A stretch of 32,775 nucleotides of DNA. Source: an uncultured Muribaculaceae bacterium. Lineage in GTDB: Bacteria > Bacteroidota > Bacteroidia > Bacteroidales > Muribaculaceae. Below the pieces are notes generated by a model. The model saw nothing but the letters and a program-made list of their open reading frames with translations, was not told where the DNA came from and did not search any database. A program made the position numbers and the translations under genes. Shown one piece after another: positions 1-6,749 of the stretch. The stretch is from assembly GCA_910586475.1 (NCBI GenBank), contig CAJUHM010000029.1, positions 1 to 32,775 of the forward strand, written 5' to 3'. How positions within the stretch are numbered: position 1 is the stretch's first letter; each line of letters opens with the position of its first letter.

Positions 1-268
1 CGACTGTGGCACGCCAGAGAACATAGTCGGCGAGGGTCTGCCGGATGGTTTCGATTGATGAGGGTGTGTTGCAGAGGATGAGTCGCTGCGGCTGACGGCG
101 TGCGCGCTGCCGCTCGAGATGGGCCACGGCGCGTCGGGCGTGGGGATGCAGGCGATAGCCGACCCAAAGTTCGAACTGGGCGGCGTAGTCGCGCTTAAAA
201 AGGTGGCGCGGGCGGGGCGCTATGAGTGGGCGGCATGGCAACATATCGCCGCAAAGATAGGCAACCAT
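1..268 (-). CDS. Unidentified protein, N-terminal part (runs off the window edge)
   Basis: An open minus-strand frame enters from the left edge and stays open for about 89 codons. The best start is the ATG at 266-268; a second in-frame ATG lies at 242-244. The visible product is rich in Arg, His and Pro, with an amphipathic stretch reading FKRDYAAQFELWVGYRLHPH and later CNTPSSIETIRQTLADYVLW, which looks like real protein rather than noise. Codon choice is GC-rich, unlike the AT-rich cassette next door and like the rest of the chromosome. I do not recognise the family. The first start lies inside a perfect dyad (261-284), so the start could be hidden by mRNA structure. The C-terminus is not in view. 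Confidence 0.5.
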   Translation of the reverse strand, partial: MVAYLCGDMLPCRPLIAPRPRHLFKRDYAAQFELWVGYRLHPHARRAVAHLERQRARRQPQRLILCNTPSSIETIRQTLADYVLWRATV

Positions 269-284
269 CTCTGCGGATGGTTGC
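261..284. repeat. Perfect 9-bp inverted repeat over the start of the edge gene
   Basis: GCAACCATC and GATGGTTGC are separated by six bases. The ATG of the minus-strand edge gene (266-268) lies in one arm. It could be an operator or an mRNA hairpin sequestering the start. No T-tract follows on the plus strand, so it is not an obvious terminator. Confidence 0.5.
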
Positions 285-345
285 CATATTCAAGAAATGG
301 AGATGAAATGAGAAATGTTAAATGTTGCAATTTGTAATTGTTGTA

Positions 346-376
346 TTTGCCAATTGGAAAGATATTACTACCTTTG
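346..376 (+). promoter_or_regulatory. Sigma-ABfr-type promoter of the HTH/CoiA-like cassette
   Basis: TTTG at 346-349 and TACCTTTG at 369-376 are 19 nt apart, an exact match to the Bacteroidetes -33/-7 consensus. Transcription would begin near 383, about 33-48 nt before the two candidate ATGs. An uninterrupted run of 11 A (387-397) lies right after the expected start site. Confidence 0.75.
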
Positions 377-415
377 TACGGAAATTAAAAAAAAAAAGTG
401 ACGGTAACACTATAA

Positions 416-919
416 ATGCGGCAAATTTTTATGAATAATATTAAGAATTTAATTAACCACCCAACGGAATCTTCTGCACAAATAATTAGCAGAAATGAAG
501 TTGAAGTAATCGCTCCCGATGGTGAAGTTTTTACAGTGTATTGTGGGATAGGCTCGCTGTTGGATGCTGAAACTCGCAATACTGAGTTAAAGTGGCTTGA
601 AATACTCTTTGATCAAAAATTCTCATTAGACAAAGAGTATATGATACAAAACATATGGCATGAAATGAATCAATTCGGCCTTGTGAAAGTGCTTGCTATT
701 AGTGCTGGGACGCGCCATTATGATCGAACAAGAATAGGTACACGCATACGAGAGATTCGAGAAGAGAGAGGAATTGATGCTAAAGACCTCGCAAAATTAG
801 CGGGAATCGACGCTGCTAATCTTAGTCGTATAGAGAATGGAAAATATTCGGTGGGATTAGATATTTTATCAAAAATCGCTACTGCTTTGGGTAAAAAAGT
901 AGACTTTATCGACTTGTAA
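416..919 (+). CDS. XRE-family helix-turn-helix regulator
   Basis: This encodes 167 aa from the ATG at 416; the ATG at 431 (product beginning MNNIKNLINH) is equally possible and gives 162 aa. Residues about 107-161 form a classic lambda-repressor-like HTH: the segment around DLAKLAGIDAANLSRIENGK matches the XRE recognition-helix pattern and is followed by LDILSKIATALGKK. The N-terminal 100 residues are not a family I recognise. They contain an acidic, mixed alpha/beta-looking stretch and may sense a ligand or mediate dimerisation. The gene is AT-rich, has its own promoter, and ends 11 nt before the nuclease-like gene, so the two are almost certainly cotranscribed. The likely role, by inference, is autoregulation of the cassette, as in many restriction-modification, toxin and phage-like modules. 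Confidence 0.8.
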   Translation: MRQIFMNNIKNLINHPTESSAQIISRNEVEVIAPDGEVFTVYCGIGSLLDAETRNTELKWLEILFDQKFSLDKEYMIQNIWHEMNQFGLVKVLAISAGTRHYDRTRIGTRIREIREERGIDAKDLAKLAGIDAANLSRIENGKYSVGLDILSKIATALGKKVDFIDL

Positions 920-930
920 ATCTTAATTCT

Positions 931-1998
931 ATGGAAAAAGAATTTCGAAGGGAACAACACTACGCTGTTTCCAAGAGCGGCGTGCTGACTCATATAAAAG
1001 ACGCTCATAACAGTACAGAAGACTACTGCTGTCCTAGTTGTGGTTGTAGGATGCTTAAGAAATGCGGATCGATTCGAACTTGGCATTTTGCCCATGATTG
1101 GCGTGATGCTAATGAACTTCAAAAAAAATGTTCATATGAGTCATACTTGCACGAATATGCAAAATTACGGCTAAAGCAATGGTTTGAAGAATCCGATTCT
1201 ATCATATTTCATTATGTGCAATCGGTTGAATGCAAAAAGTATAAGGACTGTGAGTTTATGAAAGAACCAACTTGCCGGCTAAACATAGAGATGTCATATG
1301 ATCTAAAGGACGTGTTTAAGAAATGTTCGATAGAAGCACCAGTTACAGAGTCAAATGGGAGTTATCGAGCGGACTTGCTTTTAACTTCAGAAGATGGATC
1401 TAAACAGATCTTAATTGAAATAAAAGTATCACATGGATGCACGGAGAAGAAGAAAGATTCCGGCGCACGTATTATTGAATTTGATGTGACTTCGGAAGAG
1501 GACGTTGATTATATCATATCTCATGATATCAAAGAATCAGATAAGGTTAGGTATTATGGATTTGACCTCATACGAAATGACGAAAAGGGGCTTATAAAAC
1601 CTGCGCGAAGACTACGTAAGTTTATTCTTTTTAAAAGTGGAAAAATTTTTTGTGAGAAGACATGTTGTCAGGATGTGGAAAATCATAGGTGTACTTCATT
1701 GTTTGAAATTACTACTGTCAACGTTTCAGATGAGGATTGTTGGCGTTTGACTTTGTACGGTTTAATGAAGGCTCGAGAGAGAGGATTTAAATATCCGAGC
1801 TGTTTTCTTTGTGATCACTGTTATTATAATGAGGAAAGTGGTAGGAACGAATGCGATATAAATAAAATTAAAATTGAAAGAGGGGCGGATGCTCTAAATT
1901 GTGTTTTTTACAGATTTAAACCAAAAGTCTTTGAAAAAATTAGCTACTGGCCAATTGAGTGTTTGGATATATGGAGTCGATCTTGCAAAAATAAATAA
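931..1998 (+). CDS. CoiA-like protein with PD-(D/E)xK nuclease core and zinc-finger-like ends
   Basis: This encodes 355 aa. The N-terminus has a CoiA-type zinc-ribbon: CPSC at residues 34-37, then WHFAH at 51-55. Next comes the helix with E70, H74 and K78 that follows the ribbon in CoiA-like proteins. A PD-(D/E)xK core follows, with D148 in YRADLLL and E163/K165 in IEIK, then a strand reading ARIIEFDV. The C-terminal third is rich in cysteine (CEKTCC, CFLCDHC and others) and probably binds another metal. CoiA proteins act in competence, and related nuclease domains occur in defence proteins. Here the AT-rich base composition, the upstream XRE regulator and the absence of other competence genes suggest a mobile module. 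Substrate and role are unknown. Confidence 0.7.
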   Translation: MEKEFRREQHYAVSKSGVLTHIKDAHNSTEDYCCPSCGCRMLKKCGSIRTWHFAHDWRDANELQKKCSYESYLHEYAKLRLKQWFEESDSIIFHYVQSVECKKYKDCEFMKEPTCRLNIEMSYDLKDVFKKCSIEAPVTESNGSYRADLLLTSEDGSKQILIEIKVSHGCTEKKKDSGARIIEFDVTSEEDVDYIISHDIKESDKVRYYGFDLIRNDEKGLIKPARRLRKFILFKSGKIFCEKTCCQDVENHRCTSLFEITTVNVSDEDCWRLTLYGLMKARERGFKYPSCFLCDHCYYNEESGRNECDINKIKIERGADALNCVFYRFKPKVFEKISYWPIECLDIWSRSCKNK

Positions 1999-2049
1999 GA
2001 TTTTGTAGAATTTACGGATGCTGTGCTATTTCGCACAATTAAGCAGGGG

Positions 2050-3105
2050 TTATTTGATGTTTCGGCGGTTGAGTTCGTTCTGATAACGCCGGGCGTTGGC
2101 CATGTGGGTGGGGTAGTCGACGGCAAAATTGTGGTAGCCGGAAAAATCTTCTTTGGCGCACATGTAGAGATAATTGTGTTGTGGCGCGTCGAGGACAGCG
2201 TCGATGGATTCTTTAGAAGCAATGCGAATCGGTCCGGGGGGCAGTCCGGGGTTGACGTAGGTGTTGTAGGGAGACTGAGTGCGCAGCATTTCGTGGGTTA
2301 TGCGCCGGATGGAGAAGTCGCCTATGGCAAACTTTACAGTTGGGTCGGCCTGTAGAGGCATGTTTTTTTCAATGCGGTTGAGGTAGAGGCGGGCAACTAC
2401 GGGACGTTCGTCGGCTTTGGAAGTTTCTTCCTCGACTATGGATGCGACTGTGGCCACTTCAGCGGGAGTCAGATTGAGCGCTTCGGCTTTGTCGAGCCGT
2501 TGCCGGTTCCAGAAGCGGGTCCGGTAGGCGTAGAGTTTTCTGACAACTTCAGTGGGTGATGCGCTCCAATAGAATTCGTAGGAGTCGGGGAGAAAGGCTG
2601 CGGGAAGTGATGCAGGACCGAATCCCTCGGGCTCGAGCTCTTTTTCGCAGGCAAGGAGAAAGTTGCGGGAGTCGAATTCGAGTTTTTTCGAGATGGCGTC
2701 GGCCATTGATTCGAGGGTTCGGACGTTGTTCCATGTCACTCTGACCGGCGACTGGAGTCCACGGGCGATTTTGCGAGCGGACGTCCATGCGGTCTGGCCA
2801 GGTTCGATGCGGTAGGCTCCGTGGGATACGGCCGGGTTGGCTCCGAGGAGCGCAAGCAGGGCTACGATCCGCTGGCCTTCGGATCCGGGGAGGCGGAGTC
2901 TGATTGAGTCGCACATTGATGCTTCTGAAGCACCGCCTGGGATTCGGACCCAGGCGGCGTCGCCTTCGTGGGGGATGAGGAGGTAGGTTCTGACGGCGAT
3001 GGCCATCACTGCCAGGAGGAGCAGGATGATCGGACCGATTATGAGAAGCCGTCGGGTGAGAGAGGTCTTTTCGGCGTTTTTCTTTTTAGATTTTTTCTTT
3101 GCCAT
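2050..3105 (-). CDS. mltG: Endolytic murein transglycosylase MltG
   Basis: MltG cleaves nascent glycan strands at the inner membrane and sets their length. I choose the ATG at 3103-3105 (351 aa), whose product starts MAKKKSKKKN. This gives a basic cytoplasmic tail followed by one membrane helix at about residues 18-42, the normal MltG layout; an in-frame ATG at 3147 would add 14 unlikely residues. The YceG-like domain is clear: ASIVEEET at about 211-218 holds the catalytic glutamate (the first E by alignment with E. coli), followed by LYLNRI, PYNTY and GLPPGPI. It converges with the CoiA-like gene, 51 nt away. It has its own promoter at 3313-3343 and a leader of about 200 nt. Confidence 0.93.
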   Translation of the reverse strand: MAKKKSKKKNAEKTSLTRRLLIIGPIILLLLAVMAIAVRTYLLIPHEGDAAWVRIPGGASEASMCDSIRLRLPGSEGQRIVALLALLGANPAVSHGAYRIEPGQTAWTSARKIARGLQSPVRVTWNNVRTLESMADAISKKLEFDSRNFLLACEKELEPEGFGPASLPAAFLPDSYEFYWSASPTEVVRKLYAYRTRFWNRQRLDKAEALNLTPAEVATVASIVEEETSKADERPVVARLYLNRIEKNMPLQADPTVKFAIGDFSIRRITHEMLRTQSPYNTYVNPGLPPGPIRIASKESIDAVLDAPQHNYLYMCAKEDFSGYHNFAVDYPTHMANARRYQNELNRRNIK

Positions 3106-3184
3106 AGAGTGAAGTCGTCCTGACTTATTGAAAAATATTAAAAACATCCATTTTCGGGTGGATTATTTCGCGACGTTTCCGCTA

Positions 3185-3305
3185 TTTCCGGTCTGTTTTC
3201 GTCACGGTTGGCAGTCACGATGCCTGCATCGCTCCCTTGAGACAACCCGAAAGCATCCTCAGGATTGCCCGGAAAAGTCAACGATTTAAAAAGTCAAGAT
3301 GACTT
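3185..3305 (-). ncRNA. Structured 5' leader of mltG (candidate cis element)
   Basis: The predicted mltG transcript starts near 3306, directly on a small hairpin (AAGTCA/TGACTT, 3291-3305). A larger fold follows, closed by TTTCCGG at 3269-3275 pairing with CCGGAAA at 3185-3191. Inside it are the hairpins at 3253-3268 (GCA-TCC arms) and 3218-3231 (CGATGC, 2-nt loop, GCATCG). It does not match any riboswitch consensus I know. The pairing is visible in sequence; any function is inference. Confidence 0.35.
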
Positions 3306-3312
3306 CAGAGTG

Positions 3313-3343
3313 CAAAATTACAAAAAAAACATGAGCCTGCAAT
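3313..3343 (-). promoter_or_regulatory. Sigma-ABfr-type promoter of mltG
   Basis: Read on the minus strand, ATTG (3340-3343) lies 19 nt before TAATTTTG (3313-3320). The -7 box is an exact TAnnTTTG; the -33 box is one base off. The transcript would have a leader of about 200 nt. Confidence 0.55.
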
Positions 3344-3387
3344 CGTTTTATCTTGTCGGCAGTCTCTGTGTCGGGGAGGGGGCCGAT

Positions 3388-3418
3388 TTTGTGGGGAAAC
3401 AATATTTTATTACTTTTG
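3388..3418 (+). promoter_or_regulatory. Sigma-ABfr-type promoter of the small lipoprotein gene
   Basis: TTTG (3388-3391), 19 nt, TACTTTTG (3411-3418). It is divergent from the mltG promoter 45 nt to the left. The leader is about 30 nt. Confidence 0.75.
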
Positions 3419-3454
3419 TGAAGTCAAACAGAATCCAATAGAAGCAACGCGCAT

Positions 3455-3994
3455 ATGAAAATGAAACATTCGTTACTCATGGGCTTTTCGGCAATTGTCT
3501 TCGCGGCTTGTTCGGGGGGAAATTCGGAGTCGAAAACAAATTCCGTGGAGGCAATCGATGTCACGCAATTCACGGGACAGAATGCCGTCACGTCATCGTC
3601 AACTATCGATTCGATGGCTCTGGAGGCCGATTTCCTGACCCCGGAGCAGGGTGTCGGCGTTCTGGTCGGGCTGAGCGAGATCGTCAGGTCGGAGGAGGCG
3701 AAGGGTGGCAAGAAGCTTGAATATATGCGTAAGTTTCTCGATACATACGATATTCTGAGCGGTCGTGGCGATGAGTTCAAGTCGGCGATCGCGAATGCAC
3801 GCATGTCGACGGGAATCGATCTTCCGGCGATCTGCGAGAAGTATTCGGACGTTTTGTCTGACGAGACGGACGGCGGCGCCGCCGTTGAGGGGGAAGATGA
3901 AACGACAAACAGTGTAGCAGCTCCGTCGAAACCGGCAGATGCGTCGGATTCGATTCCGGCGGAAACGTCTGCGGCGGCCGATACGGTCCGATAG
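3455..3994 (+). CDS. Small secreted lipoprotein of unknown function
   Basis: This encodes 179 aa. A type II signal peptide is visible: Met-Lys-Met-Lys-His, a hydrophobic core, then the lipobox VFAAC with the acylated cysteine at residue 19. The middle (about residues 65-125) looks helical, with KKLEYMRKFLDTYDILSGRG and a segment reading IDLPAICEKYSDVL. The last 45 residues are low-complexity, rich in Ala, Ser, Thr and acidic residues, and probably disordered. I do not recognise a family. It has its own promoter, is monocistronic, and is closed by the long hairpin at 4020-4071. It is probably anchored in the outer or inner membrane facing the periplasm. Confidence 0.75.
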   Translation: MKMKHSLLMGFSAIVFAACSGGNSESKTNSVEAIDVTQFTGQNAVTSSSTIDSMALEADFLTPEQGVGVLVGLSEIVRSEEAKGGKKLEYMRKFLDTYDILSGRGDEFKSAIANARMSTGIDLPAICEKYSDVLSDETDGGAAVEGEDETTNSVAAPSKPADASDSIPAETSAAADTVR

Positions 3995-4019
3995 CAGACA
4001 AATATCGGGGAACGGGGCA

Positions 4020-4071
4020 TAAAACGCAACATCGGCCTGATCCGAAAGGATCAGGCCGATGTTGCGTTTTA
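4020..4071. terminator. 24-bp perfect hairpin with GAAA tetraloop (bidirectional terminator)
   Basis: AAAACGCAACATCGGCC... on the left arm (4020-4043) pairs without a mismatch with the right arm (4048-4071) around a GAAA loop. The outer end is A4/T4 on each strand, so it can stop both the lipoprotein transcript and the convergent tRNA-Pro transcript. Confidence 0.8.
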
Positions 4072-4072
4072 G

Positions 4073-4147
4073 TCGGGGTGAAAGGATTCGAACCTTCGAC
4101 CCCCTGCTCCCAAAGCAGGTGCGCTAACCGGACTGCGCTACGCCCCG
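4073..4147 (-). tRNA. tRNA-Pro(TGG)
   Basis: The minus strand folds into a 75-nt cloverleaf. The acceptor arm is CGGGGCG with CACCCCG plus discriminator A (one C-A mismatch). The D arm is GCGC-loop-GCGC. The anticodon arm is CCTGC/GCAGG around TTTGGGA, giving anticodon TGG. The T arm loop is TTCGAAT. CCA is not encoded. It is convergent with the lipoprotein gene. Confidence 0.93.
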
Positions 4148-4157
4148 AAAACTTCTG

Positions 4158-4188
4158 CAAAGTTAGGAAAAATCCTTCAAACTGCAAA
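4158..4188 (-). promoter_or_regulatory. Sigma-ABfr-type promoter of tRNA-Pro
   Basis: On the minus strand TTTG (4185-4188), 19 nt, TAACTTTG (4158-4165), an exact consensus match that starts transcription a few bases before the tRNA 5' end. Confidence 0.8.
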
Positions 4189-4324
4189 ATCCAGATTCAC
4201 TTTCTGATTTCATTCTGATTTCTGAGAGTGGTTTTTTTTGATTGTTTCGGGAGGGATTTGCGGGCATGAATCCATAATTAAATGTAAAAAGGTCGGGCAG
4301 ATGTGGCGAAAGGGGGGTGTCGGT

Positions 4325-4355
4325 TTTGAAAATGAGATTAAAATGATTATTTTTG
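4325..4355 (+). promoter_or_regulatory. Sigma-ABfr-type promoter of the GH92 operon
   Basis: TTTG (4325-4328), 19 nt, TATTTTTG (4348-4355). Transcription would begin near 4361, downstream of the longest possible ATG at 4353. This supports the internal ATG at 4476 as the start of the first mannosidase. The leader is about 115 nt. Confidence 0.75.
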
Positions 4356-4475
4356 CAGATTGAGTCTGTGATGCATTCCGGAACCGTCGGAAAAGCCTTC
4401 GGGAGGTCTGGTCAGATGTGTTGCAGGCTTGAAGAATGTGGAATAAATTCAAACCCCTCATACCTAATACCTTTC

Positions 4476-6743
4476 ATGAGATTTCCAACGAAATTAGCTA
4501 CGTTTGCCGCTGGCTTTATAGTCGGGTTTCAGGCTTTCGCCGCGGAGGATTACACGGATTATGTGAATCCTTTTGTCGGCACTACCAATTTCGGAACGAC
4601 AAATCCCGGTGCAGTCACGCCTAACGGCATGATGTCGGTTGTTCCTTTCAATGTCATGGGTTCGGATACGAATGTCTATGACAAGGATGCGCGGTGGTGG
4701 TCGACACCGTATGAGTATCACAACAAGTTTTTTACAGGATTTGCGCATGTCGCACTGAGCGGAGTCGGCTGTCCCGAGCTGTCGTCGCTTCTTACGATGG
4801 CTACGACTGGCGATCTGGAGCCGGATTACAAGAAGTACGGGTCGGCCTATACTGAAGAGAAGGCCTCGCCGGGCTATTACAGCAACCGTCTGACGAAGTA
4901 TGACATTCTGACGGAGGCAACTTCAACACCGCGCTCTTCGGCGGAGCGGTTTACGTTTCCGGGCGGCAAGAGCAATATTGTCATCAATCTCGGCGAGGGC
5001 CTGACGAATGAGAGCGGCGCGACGGTGCGTCGTGTCAGCGATACGGAGATCGAGGGATCGAAGCTTATGGGTACGTTCTGCTACAATTCGCAGGCAGTTT
5101 TTCCGATCTATTTTGTCATGAGAGTCAACAAGAAGGCTTCGTCGTGCGGATTCTGGAAGATGCAGCCGGAGATGAGTGGCGTCGAGGCGGAGTGGACCGT
5201 CGATCACGGGACTTACAAAATCTATAAGAAGTACGGACGAGAGATTTCCGGGGATGACATCGGCGCGTGGTGGACATATGACAGTCTGGCTCCTGGCGAA
5301 CAGGTCGAGGTCAGAGTCGGAGTCTCGTTTGTTTCGTGTGACAATGCGCGGGAGAATCTCGATAAGGAGCAGGCCGATCTGACGTTTGACCAGATCCGCG
5401 TGAAGGCTCATGACAAATGGAATTCGGAGCTGGGGCGCATCCGGGTGAGCGGTGGCAGCGAGGTACAGCGCGAGGTTTTCTACACGGCGCTTTATCATGC
5501 ACTGATTCATCCGAATGTGCTTTCGGACGTCAATGGCCAGTATCCGCTAATGGAGGGCTGGGGAAACGGGAGTGTCAGCTATGATGGCGACCGGTATACG
5601 GTTTTTTCGCTCTGGGACACTTACCGCAATGTCCATCAGCTTCTTACGATGGTCTATCCGGAGAAGCAGCTTGACATGGTTCGCTCGATGGTCGATATGT
5701 CGAAGGAGTGGGGCTGGCTTCCGAAGTGGGAGCTTTATGGCCGCGAGACATTCACGATGGAAGGGGATCCGGCCATTCCAGTAATCGTCGACACGTGGCG
5801 CAAGGGTCTTCGTGATTTCGATATGGACGCGGCTTATTCGGCGATGGTCAAGTCGGCGACGACGCCCGGCGACAAAAATCCTATGCGACCTGACATAGAT
5901 CCATATATCGAGCTGGGCTATGTGCCATTAGGCTGGCATGCGAGGGATCTTTCGGGAGACAATTCGGTCAGTCATGCGCTGGAATATTATGTCGCGGACA
6001 ATGCACTTTCGTGGCTTGCGGGCGAACGCGGCGACAAGGAGCTGTCGAAGGAGCTTAAGAAGCGTTCGCTGGGCTACCGCAATTACTATTCGAAGGAGAG
6101 CGGCACGCTTCGCCCGATCACGATGGAGGGAAAGTTCCTGACACCGTTCAATCCGCGTCAGGGTGAGAATTTCGAGCCTGTTCCCGGTTTCCACGAGGGC
6201 TCGGCATGGAATTATACATTCTTTGTGCCTCACGATGTCGAGGGTCTTGCGAAGCTCATGGGTGGCAGCAAGAAATTTGTCAACAAGCTCCAGACGGTTA
6301 TGGATTCGTCCTACTATGATCCGGCGAATGAGCCAGATATCGCATATCCGTATCTGTTCAGCCGGTTTGCCGGCGAGGAGTGGCGCACTCAGGAACAGGT
6401 GAACCGTCTGCTTTCCAAATATTTCACAACCAAGCCAGACGGAATTCCGGGCAATGATGACACCGGCACGATGTCGGCATGGGCGATTTTCTCGATGATG
6501 GGATTCTATCCGGATGCACCCGGAGAGCCTTACTATACACTGACGTCGCCGGTTTTCGACCGTGTCGAGATCGATACAGCAGCCGGAGTCCTCACGATCG
6601 AGGCACCCCATTCGTCGGCCGACGATATTTATATCAGATCGATGACGCTTGGCGGCAAGCCTCTTAAGAAGTATCGAATCAGCCACGACGAGCTTATGGG
6701 TGGCAAAGTTCTAAAATTCAATCTTTCGAAAAATAAAAAGTAA
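4476..6743 (+). CDS. Secreted GH92 alpha-mannosidase, first of a pair
   Basis: This is a 755-aa glycoside hydrolase family 92 protein; the family comprises calcium-dependent exo-acting alpha-mannosidases. The ATG at 4476 is chosen because it starts a signal peptide (MRFPTKLATFAAGF..., cleaved near AFA/AED) and lies after the promoter. The N-terminal domain opens with YVNPFVGT and VTPNGMMSVVP. The catalytic (alpha/alpha)6 domain contains LWDTYR and the hallmark GNDDTGTMSAW near residue 659, which carries the catalytic carboxylates. The usual GFSxTHLSGTG segment reads GFAHVALSGVG here, so linkage specificity may differ from its neighbour. The stop lies 6 nt before the next GH92 start. It probably trims mannosides in the periplasm or at the cell surface. 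Confidence 0.93.
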   Translation: MRFPTKLATFAAGFIVGFQAFAAEDYTDYVNPFVGTTNFGTTNPGAVTPNGMMSVVPFNVMGSDTNVYDKDARWWSTPYEYHNKFFTGFAHVALSGVGCPELSSLLTMATTGDLEPDYKKYGSAYTEEKASPGYYSNRLTKYDILTEATSTPRSSAERFTFPGGKSNIVINLGEGLTNESGATVRRVSDTEIEGSKLMGTFCYNSQAVFPIYFVMRVNKKASSCGFWKMQPEMSGVEAEWTVDHGTYKIYKKYGREISGDDIGAWWTYDSLAPGEQVEVRVGVSFVSCDNARENLDKEQADLTFDQIRVKAHDKWNSELGRIRVSGGSEVQREVFYTALYHALIHPNVLSDVNGQYPLMEGWGNGSVSYDGDRYTVFSLWDTYRNVHQLLTMVYPEKQLDMVRSMVDMSKEWGWLPKWELYGRETFTMEGDPAIPVIVDTWRKGLRDFDMDAAYSAMVKSATTPGDKNPMRPDIDPYIELGYVPLGWHARDLSGDNSVSHALEYYVADNALSWLAGERGDKELSKELKKRSLGYRNYYSKESGTLRPITMEGKFLTPFNPRQGENFEPVPGFHEGSAWNYTFFVPHDVEGLAKLMGGSKKFVNKLQTVMDSSYYDPANEPDIAYPYLFSRFAGEEWRTQEQVNRLLSKYFTTKPDGIPGNDDTGTMSAWAIFSMMGFYPDAPGEPYYTLTSPVFDRVEIDTAAGVLTIEAPHSSADDIYIRSMTLGGKPLKKYRISHDELMGGKVLKFNLSKNKK

Positions 6744-6749
6744 CGAGTC

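Noticed and set aside
2006..2049. Small TGTGC/GCACA hairpin between the CoiA-like gene and mltG
   Set aside because: Only a 5-bp stem with no T-tract; not enough to call a terminator.
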